Source: Kryptolebias marmoratus
Lineage: Eukaryota; Chordata; Actinopteri; Cyprinodontiformes; Rivulidae
Assembly: GCF_001649575.2 (NCBI RefSeq)
Contig: NC_051431.1
Span: forward strand, 11,978,183 to 12,042,182
Length of the DNA stretch: 64,000 nt
Direction: 5' to 3'
Numbering within the stretch: the stretch's first letter is position 1; each line of letters starts with the position of its first letter. The notes beneath the pieces were generated by a model. That model saw only the letters and a list, made by a program, of their open reading frames with translations, ran no database searches and was not told where the DNA came from. Shown piece after piece: positions 41,241 to 52,790 of the stretch. The translations under genes and the position numbers were made by a program.

Positions 41241-42639
41241 CTACCCAAAGATCTGAACTGTCCCCTGAAGGCGTTGAGCCTTCAAAGAAAGATTTCTCAG
41301 ACTAAACTTTGGGTGTTCAAACAAAAAGTGATGTCTTTGAAACTCGTGAAACGATGAGGATTTCTCTCTGTTCCAGCTTTTTTTAAATAGTTTTTTAAAA
41401 GAACCAAGTTGTCACTCACTTCTGATTGTCATTTGTTTCCTGTGAAAAATAGTTTGAATAATTTCTTTTTAATGATCATATTTATGATATAAAGAAAACT
41501 GCTGAACTCCTAAGATGCATTTTGCTGGGTTTTTGTTTTTAGATCAGTAGCTTCATAGTCAGTTTTGTGGTCCTAATTGTCATTAGTTTTTAAATAAAGT
41601 TATGATGTTCGAAATGTTCCCTGGAAGAAAAGTAAAATGTTGCGCTTGTTTAGTTCATGTTGTGTCCCTGTAAGTCATTATCAAACCATGCTGTATGATA
41701 TAAACAACAATCAAACACCCGCTGATCAGTTTTAACCAGAAAGTGCTTTGAGTTATTCAACAGTTCTTCAAATACAGCATGACTGGAGTCAGTGTTTACA
41801 AGTCTGCTGCTCAGAAAAACAAGAAAATGTGGGATGCTTTTAGAGAAAATCATCCCTTGGCCTTAAGTGGTCTGTTCTATGAGTCCATCAATAATTCAAT
41901 AAAATGTTTTTCAACAAAACATTCCTACAAGGGCTCTTTTCTAATTCGCCGTAACAACGATTTTCTTTTGTTTTCTTGACTTTATCAAACTGTGGTGTGT
42001 GTCCGTAACAAAATAATGACAATTTATCTTAAAAATATATATTTTTTGCATCTGGACTGTTTGGGAAATCATGATTCCTTCTCCTTTATTGGAGATTTTA
42101 GCAGTTTTTTTGCACATTTTTTTTAAATGCGTAAAATTTGTGCTTAAATTTACCATTTTATCTTTCAGCCTGTATAGGATGATAGACACAGACAGTCATT
42201 CCACTTGGAGAACTGTGTTTTAGATCTAAAGCTAAAGAAATTTCACATGCAAACCATTCCACCAGAATAAAAAGGTTCAGATAAGGTTCAGATAAAAATA
42301 ATCTTGTTTTCTCAGCAAATTCTTCAGCTGCACACATGCCTTAACCGGCGAAGACGTCCTCAGCAGGTGGCTGCAGAGAGGTTAGTCAGGTCGGGATCGA
42401 GTTTCACAGAAGATGTTTCTCTAGCTTTTGTTTTATTTTGGAAAACGCCGTCCGAGCCGTGCTGTTTTTCCTTGTCAACTCCCTCAAGTCTGACCGTGCA
42501 CGATAAACTCAGATAAGCTCGGAGAAGGTCAGGAAACCAAGGTTAAGTATGATAATGTTTGACCTAAGAAACAGCCTTTCACGACTCTTCATGTTGACAG
42601 AACACAGATCTGTGTCGAGATGGGAGTGACAGCAAGTTC
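41241..42639. other. Non-coding stretch, no gene recognised
   Basis: AT-rich; no exon or classified repeat seen. Confidence 0.5.
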
Positions 42640-42975
42640 ATTAGGCGTAGAAGACCATCCATTTTCTCTGGGTCACGGGGAGCTGGCACCTATTTCCAGC
42701 CATCACTGTGTGAGAGGCGGGGGGGACACCCTGGACAGGTCGCAAGTCCATCACAGGGACACAAACAACCACTCACACCTAGGGACAATTTAAGAGTTAC
42801 CAATTAACCTAACATGCACGTTTTTGGTCTGTGAGAGGAAACCAGAGCAAACCCTTGTGAGCACAGGAGGAAACATGCAAACTCCACCCAGAAAGGCCCC
42901 AGGTCAGGAATCGACCCTGCGGCCTTCTTGCTGGGAGGCAACAGCTCTAACCGCTGTGCCGCTCTGCTTAAAAGA
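42640..42975 (+). repeat. Abundant teleost interspersed repeat
   Basis: Contains the landmark series ccatccattttctctgggtc, caccctggacaggtcgcaag, tccatcacagggacacaaac, cacctagggacaattt, aacctaacatgcacgttttt, ggaggaaac and ctaaccgctgtgccgc. This series recurs throughout teleost genomes. Non-coding; I do not assign a superfamily. A shorter, degraded relative lies at about 52960-53050. Confidence 0.75.
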
Positions 42976-43082
42976 CCAGAGACAACAAATTAAAAACATT
43001 TAAATCTGGCAACTTTGCTGCCATGTATGGATGCATTGAATTTCGAGAAAATATCAAAAATGAACCTGCAGGGTCTAGGTCA

Positions 43083-43150
43083 GTGGTTCCCAAACTTTTC
43101 AGCTTCCGACCCATAAAATAACAGTGACAAAGGTGTGTGACTCCATCTGT
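43083..43150 (+). mobile_element. hAT-type terminal fragment
   Basis: cagtggttcccaaacttttc followed by agcttccgacccata is the familiar hAT (Charlie-like) end. The other terminus is not seen. Confidence 0.55.
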
Positions 43151-43239
43151 TGATTGTTTAAATACTCAGAAGTGCTAATGATCCTCTTAAATAAGGGCAT
43201 AATCACAACACAAACAGTCTTATTGTTGTTTCTGTTGTA

Positions 43240-43810
43240 AAGCACTTTTGTATCTCTTCTCTGGCCCCAGAACATATATCTGAACTTCTCTGCCCCTGTT
43301 TAAATCCTAGACCTCCTGAACGGGTCCTTCTGGAGGTTCCCTGTTCCAGATCAGTCGGTAAAGGAGATGGTTCCTTTGCTGAAACTGTGGAATACCCTTC
43401 TATTGCCAATCAAGTGTATCGCCTCTGCCAAGGTCTATAAAAGGTAAAAAGACACACTTATTTTTCTTGGCTTTTTAAGTTCGGCTGCTCCGCTCTGCAG
43501 GGAGCGAAGCCACTCAACAGATTTGGGAACTGTTTTTACGCCGGACGCCATCTTGACTCAACCTGCTGCCTCAGGATTAAAAGACCACTGAGCTACTGCT
43601 GCCCCGCTTTGGCTTTTTATGTAATCTGTTTGGGTTTTTTTTAATGTCATTTACATTTTATTTTTGGGTTTTAAAGGTTGTTTTTTTGTTTCATATGGAT
43701 TTTAATGCTTTTACTTTAATGTTTTTATGTGATCTCGAGATATATCGTACAGCACTTTGGTCGACTCTGGTTGTTTTGAATGTGATTTTAAATAAAGTTG
43801 ATTTGATTTT
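43240..43810 (+). mobile_element. LINE 3' fragment with tail
   Basis: Translation contains VPLLKLWNTLLLPIKC, a decayed version of the APKLWNSLP motif at the C-terminus of fish LINE reverse transcriptases. About 43690-43810 ends cagcactttggtcgactctg gttgttttgaatgtgatttt aaataaagttgatttgattt, a typical LINE tail. Broken. Confidence 0.65.
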
Positions 43811-44784
43811 GATGAGGAAATGCTGCTTTTATATACCTTTTACCCAATCTGACCACATGTTGATTTCCAGTCACCTTTAGATGGATCCCTGCCAAACTAG
43901 TCTGCTGTGAAGATCTGCTTTGTTTGTTTTTTCTTTTACATCTTTTCCTGCTTTAAATCTGCTGAAACCACTTCAACGAATCTTAAGTTTTGATTTTACT
44001 AAAGAAAAATCTTTCTGTTGTATATAATAACATTTGCATTTAACTTTTAATTCATTCAGAGTAATTAATGCTTTTGGCTCTGACAGAAAGGGGAAGCTAC
44101 ATTCTCAGTGTACTCTCAAAAGCAAGAAATAGAAAACACGCCATAGGCTGCTACCTCTGAGTCGTTCTAAATGTGGTTTTTATGAGTTTTGTTTTGAGAG
44201 TTCAGCCCGATTTCTCTTTTGTTTCTCTGTCTGAGTTCTCGGAAAACCACGGTTTCACAGATTAATGTAGGTAATGTCTTCACGGCGCTCGAGTTGACTT
44301 GCTGCAGTTCGTCTTGGTAGACCATTCCTTCCTGGAAATTTGACCACAAAAAACCCACAAATAAAACGCCAGTTCTAAGCCTAAAATTCTCCCACTGGGG
44401 CCTAAAGTATAAAGCAGCATAAAATGGGAATGATGTGTCACACATGTGTTTGTTAAAATAAAAAAAAAATCTGATTTCCTGTTTGTTTCCTGCTTGTTGA
44501 AGTGAATTTCCAGACATTCGAACTCTGCTGATGTACAGTTTCCCGCTAACTTTGTTATCATTTCTCAAGAATTCATTTTCTTATTCAAGTCTGTCTTGAA
44601 AGCACAAATTTTTACAAACAGAAAAGAAGTAAAAGTAGTAAAGATGTTTGAGTTTTCTTTGTTCAAAAGAAGCTCTAATGTATGCAGTAATAGAGTAATT
44701 TAAAGCACAGAAGTAGAAAAGGTAACAAAGCTAAGATTACTGACTGTTTTTACATTCTTTACAGTTTTTGTTTTAATTGTTAAA

Positions 44785-45420
44785 ACAACTGTTCAGATCT
44801 TTTCAAGTGTGGCTCTGTGGAAAGGTTATGAACTACAGGGGTTAGACAATGAAACTGAAACACCTGTCATTTTAGTGTGGGAGGTTTCATGGCTAAATTG
44901 GACCAGCCTGGTGGCCAAATCTTCATTAATTGCACATTGCACCAGTAAGAGCAGAGTGTGAAGGTTCAATTAGCAGGGCAAGAGCACAGTTTTGCTCAAA
45001 ATATTGCAATGCACACAACATTATGGGTGACGTACCAGAGTTCAAAAGAGGACAAATTGTTGGTGCACGTCTTGCTGGCGCATCTTTGACCAAGACAGTA
45101 AGTCTTTGTGATGTATCAAGAGCCACAGTATCCAGGATAATGTCAGCATACCACCAAGAAGGACGAACCACATCCAACAGGATCAACTTTGGACGCAAGA
45201 GGAGGCTGTCTGAAAGGGATGTTCCAGGTGTTTCAGTTTTATTGTCTAACCCCTGTATGTGTGTCTGTTGTAGATAGCTCTTTGAATGACCTCAGTCTGG
45301 AGAAATAGTGAAATTTGAACCAGATTGCCGAGCTATCGGCTAATCTGATGAAGGGCAGGAACAAGGTGTTTCGTTGCAGTCTTTAAAAAAAAAAAAAAAC
45401 GTCTAATTTAAAACAATATT
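44785..45420 (+). repeat. Long-TIR element copy, interrupted by a Tc1 MITE
   Basis: The left part, gttcagatcttttcaagtgt ggctctgtggaaaggttatgaac (44790-44833), continues after the insertion as tctgttgtagatagctcttt gaatgacctcagtctgg (45263 on). The same continuous sequence occurs at 58279-58380. Confidence 0.65.
44836..45255 (+). mobile_element. Tc1-like MITE keeping the transposase HTH region
   Basis: Terminal inverted repeats of 31 bp, 44836-44866 (caggggttagacaatgaaac...) and 45225-45255, differ at one base and are flanked by TA on both sides. An open frame from 45024 (MGDVPEFKRGQIVGARLAGA) through RATVSRIMSAYH is the N-terminal helix-turn-helix of a Tc1-like transposase. It joins the right TIR after LSERD, so the DDE catalytic domain has been deleted. 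Non-autonomous. Confidence 0.88.
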
Positions 45421-48140
45421 ATACCAGTTCCAGTGAATGCTGTTTCATAAACTTTTACCTCTTCAACTTTGATTTACGCAGTTAGTTAAAAGGAATTATT
45501 GTTATTTTAAAGTGCAAAACGTGCTAGCTTTCCGGTGCAGCAGGAATATCATCTGTTGGAATGATTCGATGCTGACAACAAAGTAAAGCTTCATAAAGTA
45601 TTGTTCACATTAAAAAAAATAATAATAGGGCAGCAATCCATGTTGTTGTTAACCCAGCTCAGACTAGCCATAAGCTTGTCAGAATCCAACATGTTTTTTT
45701 TCCCCCAAAATGGTGTCATTCACAGAGCTAGTTTTAGTTTTGCATTAAGTAACATTTATTTCTTAATTCTTAAAAGCAAATTTTTTTAAAGAGATGATTA
45801 AACTGCTCAGTCATAGCGATCACAGTTTAGTGCAACTCCATCAGTAAAGACAAACCTAAACTGGAAATAATTTTCTGAAATTCAGTCAACAAAACCGGCT
45901 GGTTTACGGAAACTAAAACACACCCGAACTATATTTGGAAGGCTTACGTCAGGATCCACAGCTGACCTCAGCTCTGACTCACTAAATGTTATTTTCCACC
46001 TTAATGAGAGCAATAATAATAATAAATGATGGCAATTAAAAAAAACAACTTTTCCTAACTGCCATAACATGCACAGCTGAAAAGACGTGCTTGGTTAATT
46101 TAATTATTTAGTGATTAACATTCCTAGATGTTTTCTGCACTTAATATTTAAAAACAAATGGAGGAAAAACAATAACCGATGTGGTAAGCACACACGCACA
46201 TTCTTTCACTGAAAGTGGGCCTCTGAGAGTGATTTTTTTTTATCTCTACGGTCTGATATTCCGCTTCCAGTAATGAATCAGCGACTCAAACTGTTTCGTA
46301 ACCCAAGTCAGAACAGTTTTAGTGCCAAAGCGGCTCCAATCTCAAGTGAATTATGAATTATAAAGTTTTAGATGACATGGACACTATTCCTGAAAATCAC
46401 CTATTTGCGTCAGTAAATTCCCCTCCCTCCGATCTTCAAACGACATTCATTGCTCGTGTTCACAGTTCGAGATGATTTAAGAGGCGGATTTTACAGTCAG
46501 TGGACAGAAGCCCAGTTTTTTTTTTTTTCCTGACACTCTAACGAAAGAGGAAATGATACTTACCAGACCACATGTTTCCATCTCATCACAACAAGACAGC
46601 TTCGACTCATGTTCAGTCTGTTTTTGAATAAAGTAAAGCGTATGACGGGTGTTTTAATACAGTCCAAACACTCGTGATCTTGGCAGGGGCGTCCTCTGAA
46701 TTCAAATCAAATGTTAAATTTGGATACCTCCATTGGGTTTTAAGTATTTTTCTTTTGTATTTCATTCAGTCAAGGCTCAGCATGCCAAAACATATAAAGG
46801 GCAGTGCTGGGATTTTGTGGTTTGTAAGTCCTTTTCATGCTTTAAGTTCTCTGGTGGTGCCAAAACCCCAAATTATTGGCGTTAGATCAGATTCCTTCAT
46901 GTTTTAGCAAACTGGTAGATTCATCCAGCATCTATCGTTTAGTCTTACGTAGACTCATTCACTATCCATCTGTTCAGTTGTTTGATATGCAAACTTACAA
47001 CCAGGATTTATTTTTTGAGTTTAGGAGTTGTTTAATTTCTCAATGATTCACGGCAAAATAAAAGCTTCGAAAGACTTCTGTAAGGTTGGGGAAAAATGTT
47101 GATCAAGACCATGATTACAAGAAAGTCTGGTTCTTTGGAAGCAAACAAAAAAACTTAAATAACTCTGATTACATAAGACCTTTGCAAAGCACATGTGCAT
47201 CCATCCATATGTTTCCTCTGACTTAGTATTTAACGTTTAGTCACAAGACAAACACGACGGTCCTCTGAATGCACAGTTCGCAGCAGCCATAGCGCACTTC
47301 CCGTATATCACAGTGAGAACTTGTGTAAATTTACCAGCCATTGTGGTCTCTTTGCCTCATTTGGTGTGCTCACAAACTGGTACAAAGAATAACCTGCGCA
47401 TGTGGCAATATTTGTTTCGAGCTTTAGTGTCTGCTGTTTGTTCAGAAGTGGCACCTCGGCTTGTTTTACTGGCACCGACACTGTAAACACAGAATGTGTG
47501 GCACCCTCATGTGAGAGTTCCTCGTAATGGTTTAAAGTAAATTAGAGGAGGCAGTGAGCGGGAATGTCTCCGTCCCCGATAGGTCTCGCTTCAATGAGAT
47601 ATTCAACCTTCATTGTTAGCCGTTTTGAACGCCAAGGCCAATGAATGTATCGTAACAACCAACTGCTGTGCAGAGCCAAAAATCTGAATCGAACACGGTA
47701 AACCAAGTCCAAGTCTAAACCAAGATTTACAGCCACACCTAAAATCCACAAAACATCCCCCTCGAAAGAAAACACAAACACAAACTACCAGAGATGAGAA
47801 ATTAACCAGCAAACCCGAGCAGCTTCCATTGGCTCTCATATTTAGTCATGTGCGCCGTCCCTCCATTAATCAGCCGAGACGCGGTGACAGGAAATGCTGC
47901 CTGAAATGTAAACTGGCTGAGATTAAGGCAGTTTAAAACTTTTTGGGAGAGACACAGCCAAACCAAACGAAAGACTAATTACATTGCTTTTTTTGTTTTG
48001 TTTTCCTTTGAGCTCATATCGGTAGAAGCCAAGGTTGTGCAAAGTGTCTGCAAAAAAAAACTATATCACTGGGAGTTTTAAAGTTTATCTTATGCATCAG
48101 ATTAAGTTTATCAGATTATCTGCTTTTGTAAATAATTTAG

Positions 48141-48141
<1 letters not shown>
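45421..48141. other. Non-coding stretch upstream of ptgir
   Basis: No exon recognised. AT-rich overall, with a few CpG-containing patches near 46240-46480 and 47560-47880 that could be regulatory. Confidence 0.45.

Positions 48142-48175
<34 letters not shown>
48142..48175. repeat. (CA)n microsatellite, 34 bp
   Basis: 17 uninterrupted CA units. Confidence 0.97.
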
Positions 48176-48178
<3 letters not shown>

Positions 48179-48199
48179 GTGCAGAGTCTTCCGAGTGAG

Positions 48200-48566
48200 T
48201 GGAAACAGCAGCAGCTGGTTTAAAATGACTTTCACCACAGCATTTAGGTGTTTCTCTTTTTATCGTCAGCTCTCAGTCACATATCCTGTGTTGTGGGTGG
48301 GACTAAGTATCGATCAGAAACACAGAGGGAGGCGCACACAAAACTGCACAGGAGGAGGGGAAGCTTTACCAGAAGAGCTGCAGCTCTCTGTCCAGAAAGG
48401 TCTGTCTGTAGACAGCAGCAGCAGTACTTTGAAATCTGAGTATCTTTTCAGCTTTTCCCCACGTAGTGTCTTAAACAAAGAGTCCCTGGAGCAGGAAGAA
48501 AAAGAAGAACAAGAAGTTGTTGTTTTTTTTATTATTTTTGCCTCACTGATTTAGCTGCAGTAAAAG
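48200..48566 (+). other. ptgir: Possible non-coding exon 1 of ptgir
   Basis: A donor-like aaaag|gtgagc at 48566/48567 pairs with the acceptor ttttttttttgctttgttccacag ending at 48703, enclosing a 137-nt intron. Together they would splice a 5' untranslated exon to the exon carrying the start codon. The 5' limit is unknown; transcript evidence would be decisive. Confidence 0.35.
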
Positions 48567-48918
48567 GTGAGCAATTTTTACTGTGGTGTGTTCAGTGCTG
48601 ATACTTTCAGATTGAGCCATATGTAAAAACCTAAATATGATTTCATAGTTTTTATGTTTCAGGAAAGTACTGAAGTTTTTTTTTTTTTTGCTTTGTTCCA
48701 CAGAAAGATTTCAAAACGGTGACTGCAAGAAACATGAAAGAAGAAGAAGGTTATGAGTACAGGTTTTGAGGCAAGTCAGGATCATGGATTTCACGCCTGC
48801 TGTTTGTGTTGCCAAGTGATCGTCTCCGGTGGGCAGTATTTTCTCCTGTTGTCTGGGATTTTGGAAACTCTTTAAGTCCTCTCAGACCAGGAGAATCCCC
48901 CCTGTGGGAAAGACAACC

Positions 48919-49749
48919 ATGAACAGCTCTGTTTCAAACGGATCATGCAACAACAGGACCTCCATTGTGGCTCTTGATGACAAGCTTAGGACGACCATCT
49001 TGATGTTTTTGTGCGGAGTCGGGGGAAACCTCCTCGCCCTCGTCATCCTCGGAGTGCACCAGAGGAAGCACCACTCCAGGTCGTCGGTCTTCTGCATCCT
49101 AGTGACCGGCCTGGTCCTCACTGACCTGCTAGGCACCTGCATCCTCAGCCCACCTGTGTTTGTCTGCTACGCCAAAAACCTATCCCTGATAGGTCTGGGA
49201 GGTGATGGGCTGTGCAACCTTTTTGGCTTTGCGGTGAGTTTCTTTGGCCTGGCGTCCACGCTCATCCTGTGCGCCATGGCCATCGAACGCTGTTTGGCCA
49301 TCAGCCACCCTTACTTTTACTCCATGCACATCCGGCCCAGCTTTGCCAAATTCAGTCTTATCTTTATTCACCTCTTCTCCGTGGTCTTCTGCGTCTTGCC
49401 GTACGGCGGCTATGGAAGGTTCACTCAGTACTGCCCTGGGACGTGGTGCTACATTGATATGGACCCAAGAGGGAACGAAAACGCTAACTTGGTGCTGGCC
49501 TTCTCCTTGTCCTACTCGTCCCTCATGGCACTGCTGATCTTCATTGTGTTTGTCTGCAACGGGTCGGTGATCGTCAGCCTGTGCCAGATGCACCGGAACC
49601 AGATGGTCCGGCGGGGCTCGGTGGTGTTGATGGGGAGGAAGAAGAGGCTGAGCCTGGCCTGGTTCGGACGGGGCGAAGAGGAAATGGAATACCTGGTGTT
49701 CCTGGCGCTCATGACTGTCATCTTTGTGGTGTGCTCCCTGCCCCTGATC
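48919..49749 (+). CDS. ptgir: Prostacyclin (IP) receptor, 5' coding exon, TM1-TM6
   Basis: A class A G-protein-coupled receptor of the plasma membrane; the family binds prostacyclin and signals through Gs to cAMP. The 277 codons run from ATG 48919 (A at -3) to the donor ATC|gtgagt at 49749. Three N-glycosylation sequons (N2, N7, N12) precede TM1. LVTGLVLTDLLGTCILSPPV, FFGLASTLILCAMAIERCLA and LLIFIVFVCNGSVIVSLCQM fit PTGIR better than EP2 or DP. ERC (123-125) stands in for DRY, as in PTGIR. QYCPGTWC (170-177) is the prostanoid second-loop motif, its cysteine expected to bond C99. The break after CSLPLI in TM6 is where prostanoid receptor genes have their coding intron. TM7 and the C-tail, with the ligand-binding arginine, are not in this exon. 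A frame open upstream to 48829 has no earlier ATG. Confidence 0.9.
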
Positions 49750-49884
49750 GTGAGTTCACATTTTCCTTCAGCATTTCTCACTTTCAGCTCTGAGTCATGA
49801 TATGTCACCGTCCTGGAAGGGAACGTTTTCACACAGAAATTTAGAATTTTCTCAGGTCTGAGACATGAATCAAAACGCGTAGAA

Positions 49885-50098
49885 CAGGGGTCTCCAACCC
49901 TGGTCTTTGAGGGCCACTATCCTGCATGTTTTACTTGTTTCTCTGCTCCAACACACCTGATTTGAATCAATGGGTGATTAACAGGCTTCTGCAGAACATG
50001 AAGAGGTGATTTAACCACTGAATCAGGTGTGTTGGAGCAGAGAAATAAGGAAAACATGCAGGATAGTGGCCCACGAGGACCAGGGTTGGACATCCCTG
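49885..50098. mobile_element. Palindromic hAT MITE, copy 1 (214 bp)
   Basis: The ends caggggtctccaaccctggt and, in reverse, cagggatgtccaaccctggt frame a nearly fully palindromic element (cctgcatgtttt...aaaacatgcagg; cacacctga...tcaggtgtg). Flanks gcgtagaa and atgtagaa match at 6 of 8 bases, fitting an 8-bp hAT target duplication. It begins 135 bp after the ptgir donor. Confidence 0.8.
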
Positions 50099-50106
50099 AT
50101 GTAGAA

Positions 50107-51589
50107 GAAAGGTAATGAAACAAAAAGGGGAACTACAGCAGATTCGGTTCTTATCTTTGACACACATAAGTGAGGGTTTTTGGATTTATCGTTTGCTATC
50201 AGAGCAGTGTGTCAATGCTAATAAAATTAATTCCTTCCCCTCATTCTGTACTCCTTTCATGTACACAAGAAGCTCCACAGGCATGGCAACTGATTTTGTT
50301 TTCACTGCTGAGGTATGTGCTCCATTAAGTCTCCCTAACGGCTGTGCCGTGCTCCATTGACTCTTTGTAGGTGTGTCTGAGAGCCCAGTCGCCACCACGC
50401 ACATATGTTTGTACTGAGCAGCTGTTTATTTAACGTGCCAGTTGTTCATACTTTCAAGGAGTGTGCCTTATCCAATAACCCTGGAGAACTGGTCTTACCT
50501 TGCCTCTTCCCAGCAGCGAAGGTTTTCTGTCTGGGTCAGCAAGGCCACAACACAAAAACCCGGTGAACTAATAATATCTAGACAGAAGGATATGGTGAAT
50601 GTGGGTTCTGTAAAACGTGTCTCATCTGTGGAAGGTGCATGTAACAGCCTGATGATCTAGTGGTTTGTTCACCATCTACTCATTCATAGTCTGCGTCTGG
50701 ATGGTTTAGGGGCAACATGAGGCCCGAAGGTTTGACTCACCTTCAGGGCACGCTGCGGTATTTCACCCAAATTATGTGTCAGAGAAAACCCAGGGGAAAA
50801 TAAACAATGATGACCTAACGCTACTGTTCTCTGAGTAAGACTCAGAAACATCTCAAGACCACAAGTTGCAAGCACATGTGAATTTTAATGTGAATCAGAA
50901 AATACGCAGGAGACGATTTGAGACCTACGAAGAGTTCTTGGAAATTGTTTGGATGTTTTATCTTAGATGTCTAATCCAACACAATCACAAACTAGCTAAC
51001 TCACATGTGTCTTTGGTTCAATAATCAGTCTAGAGTTACAAGCCCAATTTGTGCTGTAGATTCAGTCATTTTGAATCATTTACGGATGTTTTGCCGCTCA
51101 TACAAAGATTCATGTTTCAGACGGTCGTGTCCCTGTTTTCTTGCATACATCTTTGCGGTCGTAGCTAAGAACCCAGGAGGTTGTGGGTAAGCTTGACATC
51201 GCGTCTAAGCTGTCGTCACAGGTCTTCAAACAGGTTTGAGGTCACGGTTGGTTCGGCTCACAGCACGAAAAATGTCTGCAAATAAAATCAAGAAGAGACT
51301 GACTCGCTTTGTTGCAAAGTTGACATGCTGTTGCTTAAATTTACTTTATTCTCTTTTCAGTTTTCTCCTTCACATAAAAAAGTACAAGCTGCATTCAATT
51401 CTTGCTTTTAGTATATGAGGCAACAACCCTTTTCTGCGTCTTTCTGGTTAATCTACGATTATTTAAAGCTCTTTTAAGTCACTAAGTATACCTCAAATGT
51501 GATGTGGTATAGTTTGCGCTCTTCAGCCTTGTCATATTACTGATATATGTTGGTGAAGAGAACAAGCAGGAAGGTGAATAGTTTCTTTT
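50107..51589. other. Non-coding stretch, no gene recognised
   Basis: No exon or classified repeat recognised. Confidence 0.5.
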
Positions 51590-51990
51590 TTAACCCAAAG
51601 TGATAGTCCAGATCTTTTGAAGTGTGGTTCGGTTGCTTTCTGAATTACATCATTTTTCAGAAATAGAGTTTAATCCTCACCAGATTGTTGAGCTAGTCTG
51701 AGTATTGCCAAGACTTAAAACGCCTCCTATTTCAGAAAATGTCACAGGGGTTGATGCAAACACTGTTTTTTTTTTTTAACCTTTGCATCATTATCGGTTT
51801 TACGTTACATGGTTTTATTTGTACAAATATGACAATATTCCTGCCGGAAGCGCTGCTGCCTGCACTGGGAACACTGTGCAGGTAGCTGCAGCAGCTGCTA
51901 TTTGTGCCAGAAATAATCAGAGAATCCTACGTAAATAAGTGTATAACACAGAAATGACAGCTCTGTCAAGGTTTTTTAAATAGTGTTCAA
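51590..51990 (+). repeat. Long-TIR element family, diverged copy
   Basis: Starts gtccagatcttttgaagtgt ggttcgg and later carries ctagtctgag-attgccaagac and aaaatgtcacaggggttgatgc, matching 58390-58470. Right end not clear. Confidence 0.5.
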
Positions 51991-52589
51991 TATGCATAAA
52001 TCCTGGTTGGGTACGGTTAAGAATCATTAAAAAGAAAATCTTTGTTTTAGTTTTTACAGACAATAACTCTCCCAGAAGCAGAGAGGAAAAACCACCCTTG
52101 TTAGTAGAGAGGGTCTAAGGTAGCAGTTCATTTACATTTACATTTAAATTTACATTTACAGCAATATAGGATTTTTTGAATGGTAAATTCGCTCTAAAAT
52201 AAAAAAAGTCATACTTTACGGTCTTTTTTTTAAATCTGATCTAAACTGTAGGGAGTAACCCACAGGGCACGTGTCAAACAGAAAGTTTGATAAACTCCAG
52301 AAAGTTTTCTCTTTAAAAAATTATTACTATAAAAACAAAAACCAAGGAGTGTTTTCTTCAAATGCTAATGGTAAACTGGTAAAAAAAATGGATGCAACAC
52401 TCAAACTTCTCAGCCAGCTGAGTGCTGGTGTGATAAGGCTTGATATCGGGGATGTTAAATAAATATACTACTGGCTTGTTTTCAAAGTTTGGCTTTTATG
52501 ATAGAACTGCCTGCCATACTTGCACCCTCATCTGCCTCCACTGCAGCTGTTCACAATCAGTGGTACCAGCCATGAGTTCTTTGGTAGCA

Positions 52590-52782
52590 CATTTGTGTCC
52601 AATCCTGGTCCTGGAGGGCCACCGTCCTGCATGTTTTAGGCGTTTCTCTGCTTTGACACACCTGATTTGAATGAATGAGTAATTAATAGACCTCTGCAGA
52701 ACTAGAAGACCTGCTGAAGAGCAGAGAAACATCTAAATCATGCAGGATAGTGGCCCTCCAGGACCAGGATTGGACACCACTG
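52590..52782. mobile_element. Palindromic hAT MITE, copy 2 (193 bp)
   Basis: Ends catttgtgtccaatcctggt and, in reverse, cagtggtgtccaatcctggt; flanks tggtagca (52582-52589) and gtgtagca (52783-52790) match at 6 of 8 bases. The interior is palindromic, with the same cctgcatgttt / catgcagg blocks as copy 1. Confidence 0.8.
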
Positions 52783-52790
52783 GTGTAGCA

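Noticed and set aside
48829..48918. N-terminal extension of ptgir
   Set aside because: The frame is open but has no ATG before 48919; the region is more likely 5'UTR.
49180..49593. 137-codon minus-strand frame and two plus-strand frames over ptgir
   Set aside because: Shadow frames in the GC-richer receptor exon; only the +1 frame from 48919 shows GPCR motifs.
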